From: Loktanella sp. PT4BL | Lineage (GTDB): Bacteria > Pseudomonadota > Alphaproteobacteria > Rhodobacterales > Rhodobacteraceae | Assembly: GCF_003201935.1 (NCBI RefSeq) | Contig: NZ_QJJL01000011.1 | Coordinates: 1 to 60,997 of the forward strand | Length of the DNA: 60,997 nucleotides | Direction: 5' to 3' | Shown here: positions 33,549-43,809 of the stretch, in pieces | How the letters are laid out: each line of letters starts with the position of its first letter | How positions within the stretch are numbered: position 1 is the stretch's first letter | Translations under genes and position numbers: made by a program | The notes under the pieces: model-generated | Database searches by the model: none | What the model saw: the letters and a program-made list of their open reading frames with translations, nothing else | Told to the model about the DNA's origin: nothing

Positions 33549-35722
33549 CAGGTCGCCTTTTGCCATTGCGTGCCCAAGACGTCGTCGCGCGGCCCGTCGG
33601 CGGTGATCCTGCCCTCCTGCACGACGATCACGCGGTCCACCAACCGCAACAGGCTGGGCCGATGCGTCACCACCAAAAGGGTGCGCCCCGCGACAACAGG
33701 GGTCAACCGCGTGATCAGGGCGGCTTCGGTCATCGTATCCATGGCCGATGTCGGCTCGTCCAGAAGCAGCACGGGAGGTTCGTTCAACAGCGCGCGGGCC
33801 AGTGCAACCGCCTGACGCTGCCCGCCTGAAAGACCCTCGCCACGCTCGCCCACGACAAAGTCGTATCCCTGAGGCAGATGCGCGACGAAACTGTCGACAC
33901 CGGCAATCTGCGCAGCGCGCAGGATCGCGGCATCGCTGGCACGCGGGGCGCCGATGGCGATATTCTCGCGCAGACTGCCCGAGAACAGCCAGCTATCCTG
34001 CAAGACCGACCCGACATTGCGCCGTAGATCGCCCGGATCGATCTGGCGAAGATCCACCCCGTCGAGGAGCACGGCACCGGACTGCGGGCGGTATAACCCG
34101 ATGGCCAACCGCGCAAGCGTGCTCTTGCCCGACCCGATCGGACCAAGGATGGCCACACGCTCGCCCGCCGCGATATCAAGCGACACATCCTGCAGCGATG
34201 TCCTGTCGCTGTTGGGATAGCCGAAGCTGACATTGCGGAAGCTGACCTGCCCCTGCAACCGGTCACGGCTGAGGTAGTGGCGACCGGTCTCGCGCTCGCT
34301 ATCGGCCCGCATCAGCGCGTCGATAGCGCGATAGGCTGTGCGCGCCTGGCTGATCCGCATCAGCGTTTGCGCCACTTGCGCCAACGGCGTCAGCGCCCGC
34401 CCCGTCAGGATGACACAGGCAATCAGCGCACCCATCGAGATCACCCCCTCGGTGATCAACAAAACACCATAGAATACGATCACGATCTGCGCTGTCTGCT
34501 GCACAAAAGCCGTCGCATTCAGGGCGAACTGGCTGACAGCGCGCGATTTCACCCCATGGCTTGCCTGCGTCGTCAGTGCCTTTTCCCAGCGCGCCTTCAT
34601 GCGGGTCTCGGCATGGGCGGCCTTGATGGTTTCCAGACCGGAAATCGCCTCGAACAGCACGCTCTGCTTGGATTGCCCGTCCTTGAAACTGCTTTCTGCC
34701 AGTCGCGTCAGGATAGGCTGCGCGGCAAGCGCCACCACCAGCACAATCGGCACCGCCAGCATCGGCACGATGGCCAATGGCCCACCGATCATGAAAATCA
34801 CGCCAACGAACAGCAAGATAAAGGGCAGATCGACAATCGCCACAAGCGAGGCCGAAGCGAAAAAATCGCGCAGCGTATCGAATTCGCGCAAACTCGACGC
34901 GATAGACCCTGTCGAGCCTGCCCGCGCCGCAAGCTGCAGCGACATCAGCCGCTCGAAGATGGCCCGCCCCATCACCAGATCGGCCCGCTGCCCCGCACGG
35001 TCGATAAAACCCGCCCGCAGCGTGCGGATCAGAAAATCGAACAGCAGCGCGATCCCGACCCCAATCGTAAGCGCAATCAGGCTTTCGATGGCCTGATTGG
35101 GCAAAATCCGGTCATAGACCACCATCACGAACAGCGATGTGGTCAGCCCCAAAATATTCGCGACCGCAGCGGCGATGAGCACCTGAACATAGCTCCACCG
35201 GTTCTGGGCAAGTGCACCGCGAAACCAATGGCCAGTCGTCGTGCTGCCATCCTCGCCCAGTGCACGGGGCCGCAACAGGATTCCCTGACCTGTCAGGATT
35301 TGCGCCAGTCGCGCGGCGTCGATGACTGTCGCTTCCGCGCCAAGGCGCGGGTCGTAGACCTGCCAGCCGCCCTTGTCGCGCCCCTCGACCACTACGGCCC
35401 CTGTCTGCGTCAGCAAAACTGCTGGCAGCAGGGTCGCATCCAGATCATCCGGTTTGACGTCACCGAACCCGATCTCATAGCCCGCGGCCTGCGCCGCGCG
35501 AATCGGCGACTTCAGCCACCCGCCCACTTCGTCGGGGCGCAGGGCGTCTTCCATCAAGGCGCTGGAAATCGGCCTGCCGTGGACCAATGCCGCATGCGAC
35601 AGGCATTTCGCGACTGCCCGCTGCGCCGCCGTGGCTGTGCGCGCTGTGGCGGCTGGCGCAGGTTGATCCGCATCTGGTGTCAGGCTTGCCGTGGCCTGAG
35701 AAAGCGGGCTTGCAGCCGTCAT
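33548..35722 (-). CDS. Type I secretion ABC exporter (LapB-like, C39-like domain)
   Basis: A 724-residue fused ABC exporter. Residues about 35-160 form a C39 peptidase-like domain that lacks the catalytic Cys motif, as in RTX-toxin and LapB exporters that do not cleave a leader. Six membrane segments follow (about 175-450). The ATPase domain has Walker A GPIGSGKSTLAR (about 515), signature LSGGQRQAVALARAL (about 620) and Walker B VLLLDEPTSAMD. It would export the giant adhesin encoded upstream. ATG 35722 overlaps the TolC-type stop as ATGA. Confidence 0.95.
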   Translation of the reverse strand: MTAASPLSQATASLTPDADQPAPAATARTATAAQRAVAKCLSHAALVHGRPISSALMEDALRPDEVGGWLKSPIRAAQAAGYEIGFGDVKPDDLDATLLPAVLLTQTGAVVVEGRDKGGWQVYDPRLGAEATVIDAARLAQILTGQGILLRPRALGEDGSTTTGHWFRGALAQNRWSYVQVLIAAAVANILGLTTSLFVMVVYDRILPNQAIESLIALTIGVGIALLFDFLIRTLRAGFIDRAGQRADLVMGRAIFERLMSLQLAARAGSTGSIASSLREFDTLRDFFASASLVAIVDLPFILLFVGVIFMIGGPLAIVPMLAVPIVLVVALAAQPILTRLAESSFKDGQSKQSVLFEAISGLETIKAAHAETRMKARWEKALTTQASHGVKSRAVSQFALNATAFVQQTAQIVIVFYGVLLITEGVISMGALIACVILTGRALTPLAQVAQTLMRISQARTAYRAIDALMRADSERETGRHYLSRDRLQGQVSFRNVSFGYPNSDRTSLQDVSLDIAAGERVAILGPIGSGKSTLARLAIGLYRPQSGAVLLDGVDLRQIDPGDLRRNVGSVLQDSWLFSGSLRENIAIGAPRASDAAILRAAQIAGVDSFVAHLPQGYDFVVGERGEGLSGGQRQAVALARALLNEPPVLLLDEPTSAMDTMTEAALITRLTPVVAGRTLLVVTHRPSLLRLVDRVIVVQEGRITADGPRDDVLGTQWQKAT

Positions 35723-37029
35723 GCCGGACACCCTTCTGCACAGATGCCGAAAACCTCCAGCAATTCGCCCGTCAGATAGAGCACCACATACCCCGCGATC
35801 CGCGCCTCGGACGCCAGCTCTTGCGCCCGCGCGGCGGTCCTTTCGACATCGCGCCCCAGTTCCAGCAGGTCGAGGATATCAACTCGCCCGCCCGCAAACT
35901 GCGCCTCGGCATCGGCAAGCGCTGCAGCGGATGTTTCGGCAGCATTGCGTGCAGCCCCCAGTTCGGCGGCCAATGTCGCGGACCGGTCCCGTGCATCCGC
36001 CAGCGCACGGGTCAGGTCGCGGGCCGTCAGTTCACGATCCGCAACCGCCTGCGCGACCTGCGCTTCAGCCGAGGCAAGGGCCGCGCTGCGCTGCCCGTCC
36101 GTGCCAAAGTCATAGCCCAGGCGCAGCCCTGCCCCGACTGAGGCATCGCTGTTTTGAGGGGCCCGCGCAGTCACATCCAGAAAGACGCTCGGCATCCGCG
36201 ACGCCATCACGGCGTCACGCGCGCGCCGTGCGGCGCGTTCCTGCGCCTCGAGGGCGATCAGGGCCGGATTGCGGTCGATCCCCGCGACAGGTGGAGGTGC
36301 AAGTGGCAGAGGCGCGGGGTCAAGGGGCACATCGAACAACTCGATAATGCGGGTCTCTGCGGCACGCACCCGCCCTTGCGCCGAGGCAAGCAGGGCCGCT
36401 GCCTCGGCGCGGCGTGATGCGACACGCAGCATATCGGCATTGCGCCCGACGCCCGCACGCAGACGCAATGCGATCTGATCAGAAAATCTTTGGTTCCGCG
36501 CGTCCGCCTCTGCCGCAATCGTCAACAAGCCCCGCGCCAGATACAACTCTTCCCACGCACGGATCGCAGCCAGCGCCCGTCGGGCCAGTTGCGAACGGGT
36601 TTCTGCCTGCGCTTGCGCGACGCGGACCCGCGCCGCAGCAGCCTCTTTCTCGGACACGCCCCCATCGAAAATCTGCTGGCTCAGGCGTAAGACCGGCACA
36701 AGGCTTGGGTCACTTGCCGTGCTGACGCCTGCGTCGACCCCCGCTCTGATACTGGGGCGCCATGCGCCCTCGGCTTCGGTCACCGCAGCGACCGAGACCG
36801 CTTCTCTCGCACGCGCGACGGCCAAAGACGGACCCTCGGTAATGGCCCGCTGCAAGGCGACCCCAAGCGGCGTTTGCGCATGGACCGGCGCCGCCCCCGT
36901 CGCCAGATCGGTCTCAGCCGCCTCGACAACCGCCACCATCGGCACGTCCCCTTCAGGCGCATCCACCGGCGGCGCCGAACACGCGGCCAAAAACAGCGGG
37001 ACACACAGATGAACCAACCCCACCCTCAT
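35719..37029 (-). CDS. TolC-family outer-membrane lipoprotein
   Basis: A 436-residue outer-membrane efflux protein. The N-terminus is a lipoprotein signal (FLAAC lipobox, Cys about 17). Two long repeated helical halves follow: about 60-230, with ITEGPSLAVAREAV-like and QIFDGGVSEKEAAAAR stretches, and about 240-430, with GLRLGYDFGTDGQRSAAL. This matches TolC/LapE partners of type I secretion. It overlaps both neighbours by ATGA, which places it firmly in the adhesin export operon. Confidence 0.93.
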   Translation of the reverse strand: MRVGLVHLCVPLFLAACSAPPVDAPEGDVPMVAVVEAAETDLATGAAPVHAQTPLGVALQRAITEGPSLAVARAREAVSVAAVTEAEGAWRPSIRAGVDAGVSTASDPSLVPVLRLSQQIFDGGVSEKEAAAARVRVAQAQAETRSQLARRALAAIRAWEELYLARGLLTIAAEADARNQRFSDQIALRLRAGVGRNADMLRVASRRAEAAALLASAQGRVRAAETRIIELFDVPLDPAPLPLAPPPVAGIDRNPALIALEAQERAARRARDAVMASRMPSVFLDVTARAPQNSDASVGAGLRLGYDFGTDGQRSAALASAEAQVAQAVADRELTARDLTRALADARDRSATLAAELGAARNAAETSAAALADAEAQFAGGRVDILDLLELGRDVERTAARAQELASEARIAGYVVLYLTGELLEVFGICAEGCPA

Positions 37030-37751
37030 AAAAACCCCTCACGAAGGACGGAAAGAAATGCATCCTCTGGCGGCTTCTCTACGGGAGACGGCGGTGATGC
37101 GCGGTGCAGGTCAAGATGCCCCTGCGAGACCTGCAAAATATGCGCCAGACCAACCGCGCCAACCCCATGCAGCTTGCCCACCACCGTCCCCGAGAGCGCG
37201 GCAAGCGCCGCTGCATCCACGATCCGCCATACGGCACTATCTTGCCAAGGCACCAGACAGCCGGCCTGTTGCAGCGCGGTCGCCGCCTTGCGTGCCGCGA
37301 TCCGGCTTTCCCGCCACGCCCGCAGCCGGATTAGGCGGTGTTCCGTCACGGGTGCAAGAGCCGTATCATCCAAAAACAGGGGCTGGACACTGTCGCCCTG
37401 GTCCGCCTCAGGCACAAGCTGGCCCACATCGACCAGCACCAGGTCGCCAAGCGGCGAAGGGGCTATTTGAAACGGACCATGCCGCAAGGCCCAAGGGCTC
37501 ACCGCCGTCGACCACCGGCCTCCCTGACCGAAGAACGCAGGCCAGGCCTGCTCAAGGGCGCGCACGGGGATCGCAGGTTCCGCCAGATCGCCAGTGGCCC
37601 GCACCATTAGCGGCACCTGCAGCGCAAGTGCCGCGATCTCGTCAAGGGCGACGGGAATATGCCCCTGCCCACGCTGAAAGACAGGCACAGTCGAAGGGTG
37701 CCAGCACAAGGCACCGTGATCGGCAAAGGAAAGGGGTTTAACCTGTGACAT
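37026..37751 (-). CDS. SapC-like protein in the adhesin operon
   Basis: A 241-residue soluble protein. The layout fits SapC-like proteins: a PVALDEIAALALQVPLMVRA strand-helix near residues 35-55, a central ALRHGPFQIAP segment corresponding to the usual RRYPF, and a C-terminal VGAVGLAHILQVSQGHLDLH helix. SapC was first described in surface-layer secretion clusters and its role is unclear. Similar proteins accompany large surface adhesins. ATG 37751 is preferred to an upstream TTG (37781). Its stop overlaps the TolC start by 4 bases. The family call is from pattern only. Confidence 0.65.
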   Translation of the reverse strand: MSQVKPLSFADHGALCWHPSTVPVFQRGQGHIPVALDEIAALALQVPLMVRATGDLAEPAIPVRALEQAWPAFFGQGGRWSTAVSPWALRHGPFQIAPSPLGDLVLVDVGQLVPEADQGDSVQPLFLDDTALAPVTEHRLIRLRAWRESRIAARKAATALQQAGCLVPWQDSAVWRIVDAAALAALSGTVVGKLHGVGAVGLAHILQVSQGHLDLHRASPPSPVEKPPEDAFLSVLREGFL

Positions 37752-37802
37752 GGAGCGCTTGGATCGGGGCCAGTCGATCAAAGCGACCGGCCCCTGATCA
37801 CA

Positions 37803-40800
37803 TCAGACCTGCGGTAACTGCAGCGCAATGTTGGTGAACCCGTCATCGGTGATGGATGCCAGATCGTTCGCCGTGACCCCCGTCAGCCTGCCAAAGCTGT
37901 CCGATTGATAGTCAGTCCCGTCGAACGTCAGCGTCCAGAGCGAGGTTTCATCCTCATTCGCCGTCACGACGATGATCGCCTCATCCTGCGCCAGCCCGAG
38001 GTTTGCAGCATCGGCCCTTGCGATGACGGCAAGGTCATCATCCTCGGTCACACCTTCGAAGATGACGATCCCCGTGTCGTTGCCCAAGGTCACAGGGCTG
38101 GCACCGACAGATGCGATCCCCTCACCACGGAAATTCCCGAAATCCGCCTCGATGACCAGCAAGTCCTGTTTCGATGCATCGTCATTGGATGAATCGAACC
38201 CGCTCACGATATCGAAACCGCCGCGCCCCTGACTGTTTTCAAGGACGACGGTCTTACGCCCAAAGTCCTCTACGCCGCCGACCAACTCGAACCCGTCAAA
38301 GACGGGGTCTACACCTTCACCTTCGACAAAGCCGACCCCAAGCCCGTAGAACGTCGACCCATCCGCCCCACTGACATCAACACTGGCAAGGTCAAGCGTC
38401 TCGGGTGGTGTTGCAAGTGCCCGCACCCCTTGCAGATCAATATCCAGCGTGACCCGCGTTGTCTCGATCCCTGTTGAATATGCCGATAGCGCCCCTGCGG
38501 GATCTGCCGCCGTATAGGTGCCACCCGTCAAGGTGCCCAGATCGGGTGCCACACTCCCTGCGACGAAAAGATCGAACTGTACCAAAATCGGCTCGGTGCC
38601 AACATCAGGCACGCCATCGAAAAACGACAACAATGCCTGTGTTGAAATGGCCAACGTCGCTACCCCGCCGGTCACATTGAGCTGCACAATACCCGCATCC
38701 GCCGTCTGGTTGCCGACGATGATCACATCGTCATCCGTGCCGATTGTTTCGTCGCCTCCGTCAAGAACCTCGCGGAATTCCGTCGCGACCATCAGATCGC
38801 GGTTGTCATCAATCCCGAGCGTGCCTCCGGTGAATTTCTCAGTTGCGAAATCGAATGTCTCGGTGCGGGTAAAGCCGTCTCCCTCATCAGGTGCCGACAG
38901 CGTCAGGCTGACATAATTGCCGTCGATATCCGTCTCGATCAGGTCAAGAACCGCCGCGCGGTCATAGCTTCCGAATTCCGCCACTTCGGTTGTTGCAATA
39001 ACGCGCTTTATCACCTCGCCATTGGCCATATCGATCGTCCCGATCATTGCTGCGGTCACCGAGTTGCCCTCGGCGATGGTATCCCGCACCGCGACGAATA
39101 CCGGATTACCCGGCGCATCGGGCAGGAAATCGAGGTCGTAAAACTCGCCCTCCGGCAAGACGCCGCCGAAATCGGCCAAGGTAATCGGCGTGCTGGTCAC
39201 GCCGGCAGCGCCGGTGTTGATATTCACCTCCGTGCCCGACCCGTCCGGAATAGCCGCAGCGACCGAGGCTGCCGGAATATTATAAACGGTAAACAACGGA
39301 TCGCCCTGTGACAGGTTCCCGTTGCCGTCATCAACAACATTAAGCTGGGTGAGGACAAGACCGTCGGCACGGACGTCGATCTTTGTGGTCCGCGCGGTGA
39401 CATCAGCTCCCGCCCCGCCATCAAAGGCAAAAGACCGGATCGGAGCCGACGACTCGCCGTCATAGACCAGTATCGCGGTGTATTGCTCGGAATCGGTATC
39501 GGCGGTGTCGATGATCTCGGCGATCACCACAGTCTGCCCGTTGGTCATCTCCTGTCCCTCAAGGATCGTGCGCGTCGTCGCGCCTTCCGCCCCGAAGACA
39601 CCAATGTCGGTGAAAGGTTCGATCACCGCCCCTCCAGCAAGGAATTGCCCGCTTTCCGGATCACCAAGGCCGGAATTGACGATGGACTTGAGGAGAAATT
39701 CCCCGCCGCCACCTGAAATCGTAACGGTTGCCGATTGGGTCATGGGATCAAGCCCCAATACATCAACGTCAGGTATCTCAAGAACAAACCCGACCTCATC
39801 GTTTTCATCCAACGCCGTCGTAGCGGTATAGGGCCCTATCAAATTGTTACCAGCGGCATCCTGCACCGTCAGCGTGATCTCGGTGCCCACGGGCGTGTTC
39901 GTGATGGTGCCCCGCAAGCTTTCGTTTACTCCGTCGTCCGTGGTGATCATCGACAATTCTTCACCATCGTAGACAACAAGTTCACCCGCAGAATACTCAA
40001 AACCTGCAGGAATATCAAAAATACGGATGACCGGCGCGTCATTTGGCACAACGTCCACCACGCGCTCAGCCGTCGCGGAAGGCGAGGTATTGCCAGCCAG
40101 ATCAACAGATGTGGCTGTGATCGTATAGGTCGCATCTGTTGCTTCGGTCAGATCAAGTGCGCCAGTTGCCCATTTACTGTCCAGACCAACAGAAACCTCA
40201 ATCGGAGCGTCAAAAAGTGTCGATTCCAGAGTGACCGTCGTGTTTGGTTCGCCCGATCCGCTGATCACGACAGAGCCGATACCGGAGGCATCAATCGTGC
40301 CATCCAACGCGTCAAAGCTTGGCTGTGGCGGGATATCCAGATCGACATTCACCTGCACCGTCGCCGACGCGGGAGAGGCATTGCCCGCCGAATCCGCCGC
40401 TACCGCAAAGATCGTGTTCTGCGAGAACTCCGTCTCCGGCGTGACCGCGATATCATAGCTCCACGTCGTGCCGCTCACATCGGCCTGCCCGACCGTTCCA
40501 TCGACACTCACTTCAACGCTCGTCCCTGCCTCGGTCGTGCCGGTGATCGTATAGGCGTCATTCGTCACATCCGCGAGGCCGACAAAGTTGTCCCCCGCGA
40601 CCACATCAATCGTCGGCACGGCAGGGGCAGATGCATCCACCACCCGCTCTGCCGTGGCCGAGGCCGAGGTATTGCCTGCCGCGTCCGTCGATGTCGCCGT
40701 AATAGTGTAGCTGTCATCTCCGGCAGCGCTCAGGTCCAGCGCGCCCGTCGTCCAGACGCCTTCACCATCCACCGGCACCTCGATTGGGGCGGCGAAAATT

Positions 40801-43469
40801 GATGATACCAGCTGTACCGTCGTATCCGGTTCTGCAGTGCCACTGATCACAACCGCCGCAATGCCAGCAGCATCGATGGTGCCGCTGGCCACGTCAAAGG
40901 CAGGAGCGGGCGGGGTATCCAGATCAACATTCACCTGCACCGTCGCCGACGCGGGCGAGTCGTTGCCCGCCGCATCCGTCGCCACCGCAAAGATCGTGTT
41001 CTGCGAAAACTCCGTTACTGGCGTGACCGCGATATCAAAGCTCCACGTCGTGCCGCTCACATCCGCCTGCCCGACCGTCCCGTCGACACTCACTTCAACG
41101 CTCGTCCCTGCCTCGTTCGTGCCGGTGATCGTATAGGTGTCATTTGTCACATCCGCGAGGCCGACAAAGTTGTCCCCCGCGACCATATCAATCGTCGGCG
41201 CGGCAGGGGCAGATGCATCCACCACCCGCTCTGCCGTTGCAGTGGGCGAAGTATTGCCTGCCGCATCCGTCGATGTCGCGGTGATGATGTAGCTGTCATC
41301 TCCGGCAGCGCTCAGGTCCAGCGCAGCCGTTGTCCAGACGCCTTCATCATCTACCGATACCTCGATCGGGGCAGCGAAAAGCGTCGACTCCAGCCGTACC
41401 GTCGTATCTGGCTCGGCAGTGCCGCTGATCTCGACCGACGCAATGCCCGCAGCATCAATGGTTGCATCCGCAATATCGAAGGCCGGCGCAGCAGGTGCAG
41501 ATGCATCCACCACCCGATCCGCCGTTGCGGCGGGTGAGGTATTGCCTGCCGCGTCCGTCGATGTCGCCGTGATGGTGTAGCTGTCATCTCCGGCAGCACT
41601 CAGGTCCAGCGCACCCGTCGTCCAGACGCCTTCACCATCCACCGATACGTCGATCGAGGCAGCGAAAAGCGTCGATTCCAGCCGTACCGTCGTATCCGGC
41701 TCGGCAGTGCCGCTGATCTCGACCGCAGCAATGCCCGCAGCGTCAATAGTCGCATCCGCAATATCGAAGGCAGGCGTAACGGGTGGCAGGGCGTCAATCT
41801 CGTAGCTGGGCGCGCCAAGTGCTGGAGAAGATGTCACCCCACCGGCGGTCGCTGTTGCGACGACCGTGACGGTCCCTTCGTCCTCTCCTGCGGCAAGATA
41901 GCTGGCTCCGGTGAACTCGACGCTCCAATCGCCGGACCCGTCGACGGCGACGGCACGGGTCGCTTCGCCGAGTTCCACCACAACGGTCGATCCGGCACGC
42001 CCCGTGCCGCTGATCGTGATAGCGGTGCCTTCGGCCACAGGGTCAGGCAGGGAGGTAGAACCGGTAATGACCGGACGCAGACCGACTGTGGTGGCAATCG
42101 TTTCGGTCACAACCGTCGTCGCAAGCGCCGAAGTCTCCGATGTATCCCCGACCGAGGTCGTGACCGCCTCTGTCAAATCCCCCTGCACGGCTGTCTGGAC
42201 CTGTTCCAGCGTGGCCAGATCCACCGCCGAGTCGATCTCGGTGGCCACATCGGCGATCACATTGGCAAGATCCGTTGTGTTCACCTGAATGCCGTCACCC
42301 GCCGCCGTCAGCGCCGCTTCGATAGCTGGGGGCGAGGTGAAGGGATCATCGCCACCGTCGGTCAGGTCTGCGGTCAGAGCCGACAGCACGCTGTCCACCG
42401 CCGCTTGATCGTCCGGGGCCGCGGCGGTGACAAGGTTGATCACGGCAGCCACCTTGGCGGCAGCCTGCAATTGCGTCGTGTCACCGCTTTCGGCAAGCGC
42501 CGCAGGGTCAACCGTCAGCAGCTCGGCGGCATCCCCCTCCAGCCCCAGAGAGGACGCGACACTTGCCGTCGCATCCGCCACCGAGATCGGCGTGTCGGTC
42601 CCAGCCGTATCCGCGACTAGCTTTTGTACCAGCGTTGTCAGCGGGGTGATATTCGTCGATCCGGCAGGGGCGGTCAGCGTGCCGGTGAAAGTTTCGCCTG
42701 TCGAAATATCGATGCCGCCGATGGTCACAAGCGGCACATCGTCGGGGAAAATCGCTGTGTTGAAGCTACCGTCGCTGCCGGTGACGGTCTGGATTTCGCC
42801 TGCGTCCAGCACAAGGTTGCCGTTGGCATCACCGTAAACCGTGGCACCTGACAGATACCCGTCGACCGCAAAGCCCAGTTCCACAGGGTCAGGGGTCGTG
42901 CCCCCGCCACCGCCATCACCACCGCCACCACCGGCGGCCGCAGCCAGCAGCGCCAACCCACCGACACCCGCACCCAGTGCCGCAAAACTGTCCCCGCCAT
43001 CGGTGGGAGAGATTTCGGCGGCAGCGACCATCACCGCCTCGGCAGCGGGGCCAGACAGCAGGATCGCCCCGTCATCGCCCACTGAGATATTGTCGCGCCC
43101 AATCCGAAGCTGCCGCCCGTCGGCCAGGGTGATGATGGCCGAGCCGTCATCCTGCAAGGAGACATCAACCACACCGGCGATGCTCTCTGCCGCAACCGGC
43201 CCCTCCTGCGCCGCCGCCATGCCGGCCATTGGCACGATCAGCGAGATCACCCCCAGACCCTGCGCAATCCTGCGGCTGTTCTTGTGCGCCCAGGCTTTCA
43301 GGAATTTCCGCCGCGCGTCTGGCCTTTGCGGAATCCGCACCGCCTCCGCATCTGACAGCGCATCCGGCTGCAGATCATGCGACAAAAACACACCCGGCAG
43401 GGCGCAGCCGCGATCAAGGGCAGGGTTGATACGGATGGTCTTGCGGGGGGTCGGGGCCTGAAAGGTCAA
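37803..43469 (-). CDS. Giant Ig-repeat surface adhesin, type I secreted
   Basis: An 1888-residue Bap/LapA-like protein. Residues about 1-90 are a BapA-type prefix with a basic stretch and a hydrophobic segment ending in MAGMAAAQ. Residues about 95-150 are a beta-rich module (AIITLADGRQLRIG). A Gly-rich linker follows (about 180-195), then a DGYLSGATVYGDANGNLVLD regulatory-like domain. Residues about 555-1140 hold six Ig-like repeats of ~95 residues (ITATSTDAAGNTSP and similar). The acidic, beta-rich remainder (to 1888) ends without a cleavable anchor, as expected for a C-terminal secretion signal. The start is a TTG with GGAGAG just upstream. It is first in an operon with its exporter, and is probably a biofilm or attachment protein. 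Confidence 0.9.
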   Translation of the reverse strand: MTFQAPTPRKTIRINPALDRGCALPGVFLSHDLQPDALSDAEAVRIPQRPDARRKFLKAWAHKNSRRIAQGLGVISLIVPMAGMAAAQEGPVAAESIAGVVDVSLQDDGSAIITLADGRQLRIGRDNISVGDDGAILLSGPAAEAVMVAAAEISPTDGGDSFAALGAGVGGLALLAAAAGGGGGDGGGGGTTPDPVELGFAVDGYLSGATVYGDANGNLVLDAGEIQTVTGSDGSFNTAIFPDDVPLVTIGGIDISTGETFTGTLTAPAGSTNITPLTTLVQKLVADTAGTDTPISVADATASVASSLGLEGDAAELLTVDPAALAESGDTTQLQAAAKVAAVINLVTAAAPDDQAAVDSVLSALTADLTDGGDDPFTSPPAIEAALTAAGDGIQVNTTDLANVIADVATEIDSAVDLATLEQVQTAVQGDLTEAVTTSVGDTSETSALATTVVTETIATTVGLRPVITGSTSLPDPVAEGTAITISGTGRAGSTVVVELGEATRAVAVDGSGDWSVEFTGASYLAAGEDEGTVTVVATATAGGVTSSPALGAPSYEIDALPPVTPAFDIADATIDAAGIAAVEISGTAEPDTTVRLESTLFAASIDVSVDGEGVWTTGALDLSAAGDDSYTITATSTDAAGNTSPAATADRVVDASAPAAPAFDIADATIDAAGIASVEISGTAEPDTTVRLESTLFAAPIEVSVDDEGVWTTAALDLSAAGDDSYIITATSTDAAGNTSPTATAERVVDASAPAAPTIDMVAGDNFVGLADVTNDTYTITGTNEAGTSVEVSVDGTVGQADVSGTTWSFDIAVTPVTEFSQNTIFAVATDAAGNDSPASATVQVNVDLDTPPAPAFDVASGTIDAAGIAAVVISGTAEPDTTVQLVSSIFAAPIEVPVDGEGVWTTGALDLSAAGDDSYTITATSTDAAGNTSASATAERVVDASAPAVPTIDVVAGDNFVGLADVTNDAYTITGTTEAGTSVEVSVDGTVGQADVSGTTWSYDIAVTPETEFSQNTIFAVAADSAGNASPASATVQVNVDLDIPPQPSFDALDGTIDASGIGSVVISGSGEPNTTVTLESTLFDAPIEVSVGLDSKWATGALDLTEATDATYTITATSVDLAGNTSPSATAERVVDVVPNDAPVIRIFDIPAGFEYSAGELVVYDGEELSMITTDDGVNESLRGTITNTPVGTEITLTVQDAAGNNLIGPYTATTALDENDEVGFVLEIPDVDVLGLDPMTQSATVTISGGGGEFLLKSIVNSGLGDPESGQFLAGGAVIEPFTDIGVFGAEGATTRTILEGQEMTNGQTVVIAEIIDTADTDSEQYTAILVYDGESSAPIRSFAFDGGAGADVTARTTKIDVRADGLVLTQLNVVDDGNGNLSQGDPLFTVYNIPAASVAAAIPDGSGTEVNINTGAAGVTSTPITLADFGGVLPEGEFYDLDFLPDAPGNPVFVAVRDTIAEGNSVTAAMIGTIDMANGEVIKRVIATTEVAEFGSYDRAAVLDLIETDIDGNYVSLTLSAPDEGDGFTRTETFDFATEKFTGGTLGIDDNRDLMVATEFREVLDGGDETIGTDDDVIIVGNQTADAGIVQLNVTGGVATLAISTQALLSFFDGVPDVGTEPILVQFDLFVAGSVAPDLGTLTGGTYTAADPAGALSAYSTGIETTRVTLDIDLQGVRALATPPETLDLASVDVSGADGSTFYGLGVGFVEGEGVDPVFDGFELVGGVEDFGRKTVVLENSQGRGGFDIVSGFDSSNDDASKQDLLVIEADFGNFRGEGIASVGASPVTLGNDTGIVIFEGVTEDDDLAVIARADAANLGLAQDEAIIVVTANEDETSLWTLTFDGTDYQSDSFGRLTGVTANDLASITDDGFTNIALQLPQV
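40045..41800 (-). repeat. Six tandem Ig-like coding repeats in the adhesin
   Basis: Units of about 285-295 bp in two related types alternate in the order A-A-B-A-B-A (gene direction). Type A contains SGTAEPDTTV and SAAGDDSYTITATSTDAAGN. Type B contains DNFVGLADVTNDTYTITGT and FSQNTIFAVATDAAGN. Adjacent copies are nearly identical at the DNA level over long stretches, so recent duplication and length variation are likely. Confidence 0.85.
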
Positions 43470-43708
43470 ATGTCTCTCCAGTTCAGAGTGGGGGGCAATC
43501 GGAATGTGGGGCAGAGTTCAGGCCAGGGGCGCGCGACGGACAGGCCTGCCGGATGACAGCTGTCGGTCCCGCAATGCCCAAAGGGACCGCCAGCAATCGC
43601 AATTGGGGTTTCAGTCGCAACAAACCATCATCCATTTCCCAAAACAGCGCGGGTCGTCAGCCGAGACCCTTACGCAACACAAAGGTTCCGCCGTTTCCGA
43701 GGTCGTTT

Positions 43709-43730
43709 CACCCCCCTTTAGGGGGGGGTG
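43709..43730. promoter_or_regulatory. C8/G8 hairpin in the adhesin-regulator intergenic region
   Basis: CACCCCCC (43709-43716) can pair with GGGGGGTG (ending 43730) around a TTTAGG loop. It lies in the 340-bp divergent region between the adhesin and the LuxR-hydrolase gene. A TATAAT (about 43747-43752) follows and is a plausible -10 for the regulator. The long G run could also vary in length. Confidence 0.5.
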
Positions 43731-43809
43731 TTGCAGAAAAATCTCGTATAATATGCGAAAGTCAAAATGAGATGAAGATGACGAACCCCCAAAGCCCTGC
43801 AGGAACGCC

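Noticed and set aside
34277..35779. 500-residue plus-strand open frame opposite the ABC exporter
   Set aside because: Arg/Gln/His-rich composition and full overlap with an exporter having all ABC motifs show it is an antisense shadow.
39735..40802. 355-residue plus-strand open frame inside the adhesin gene
   Set aside because: It is the antisense shadow of the GC-rich Ig-like repeats: Arg/His-rich and repetitive in step with them.
43709..43730. C/G hairpin considered as a terminator
   Set aside because: It is not followed by a T-run and lies upstream of genes on both sides, so a regulatory or neutral role is more likely.
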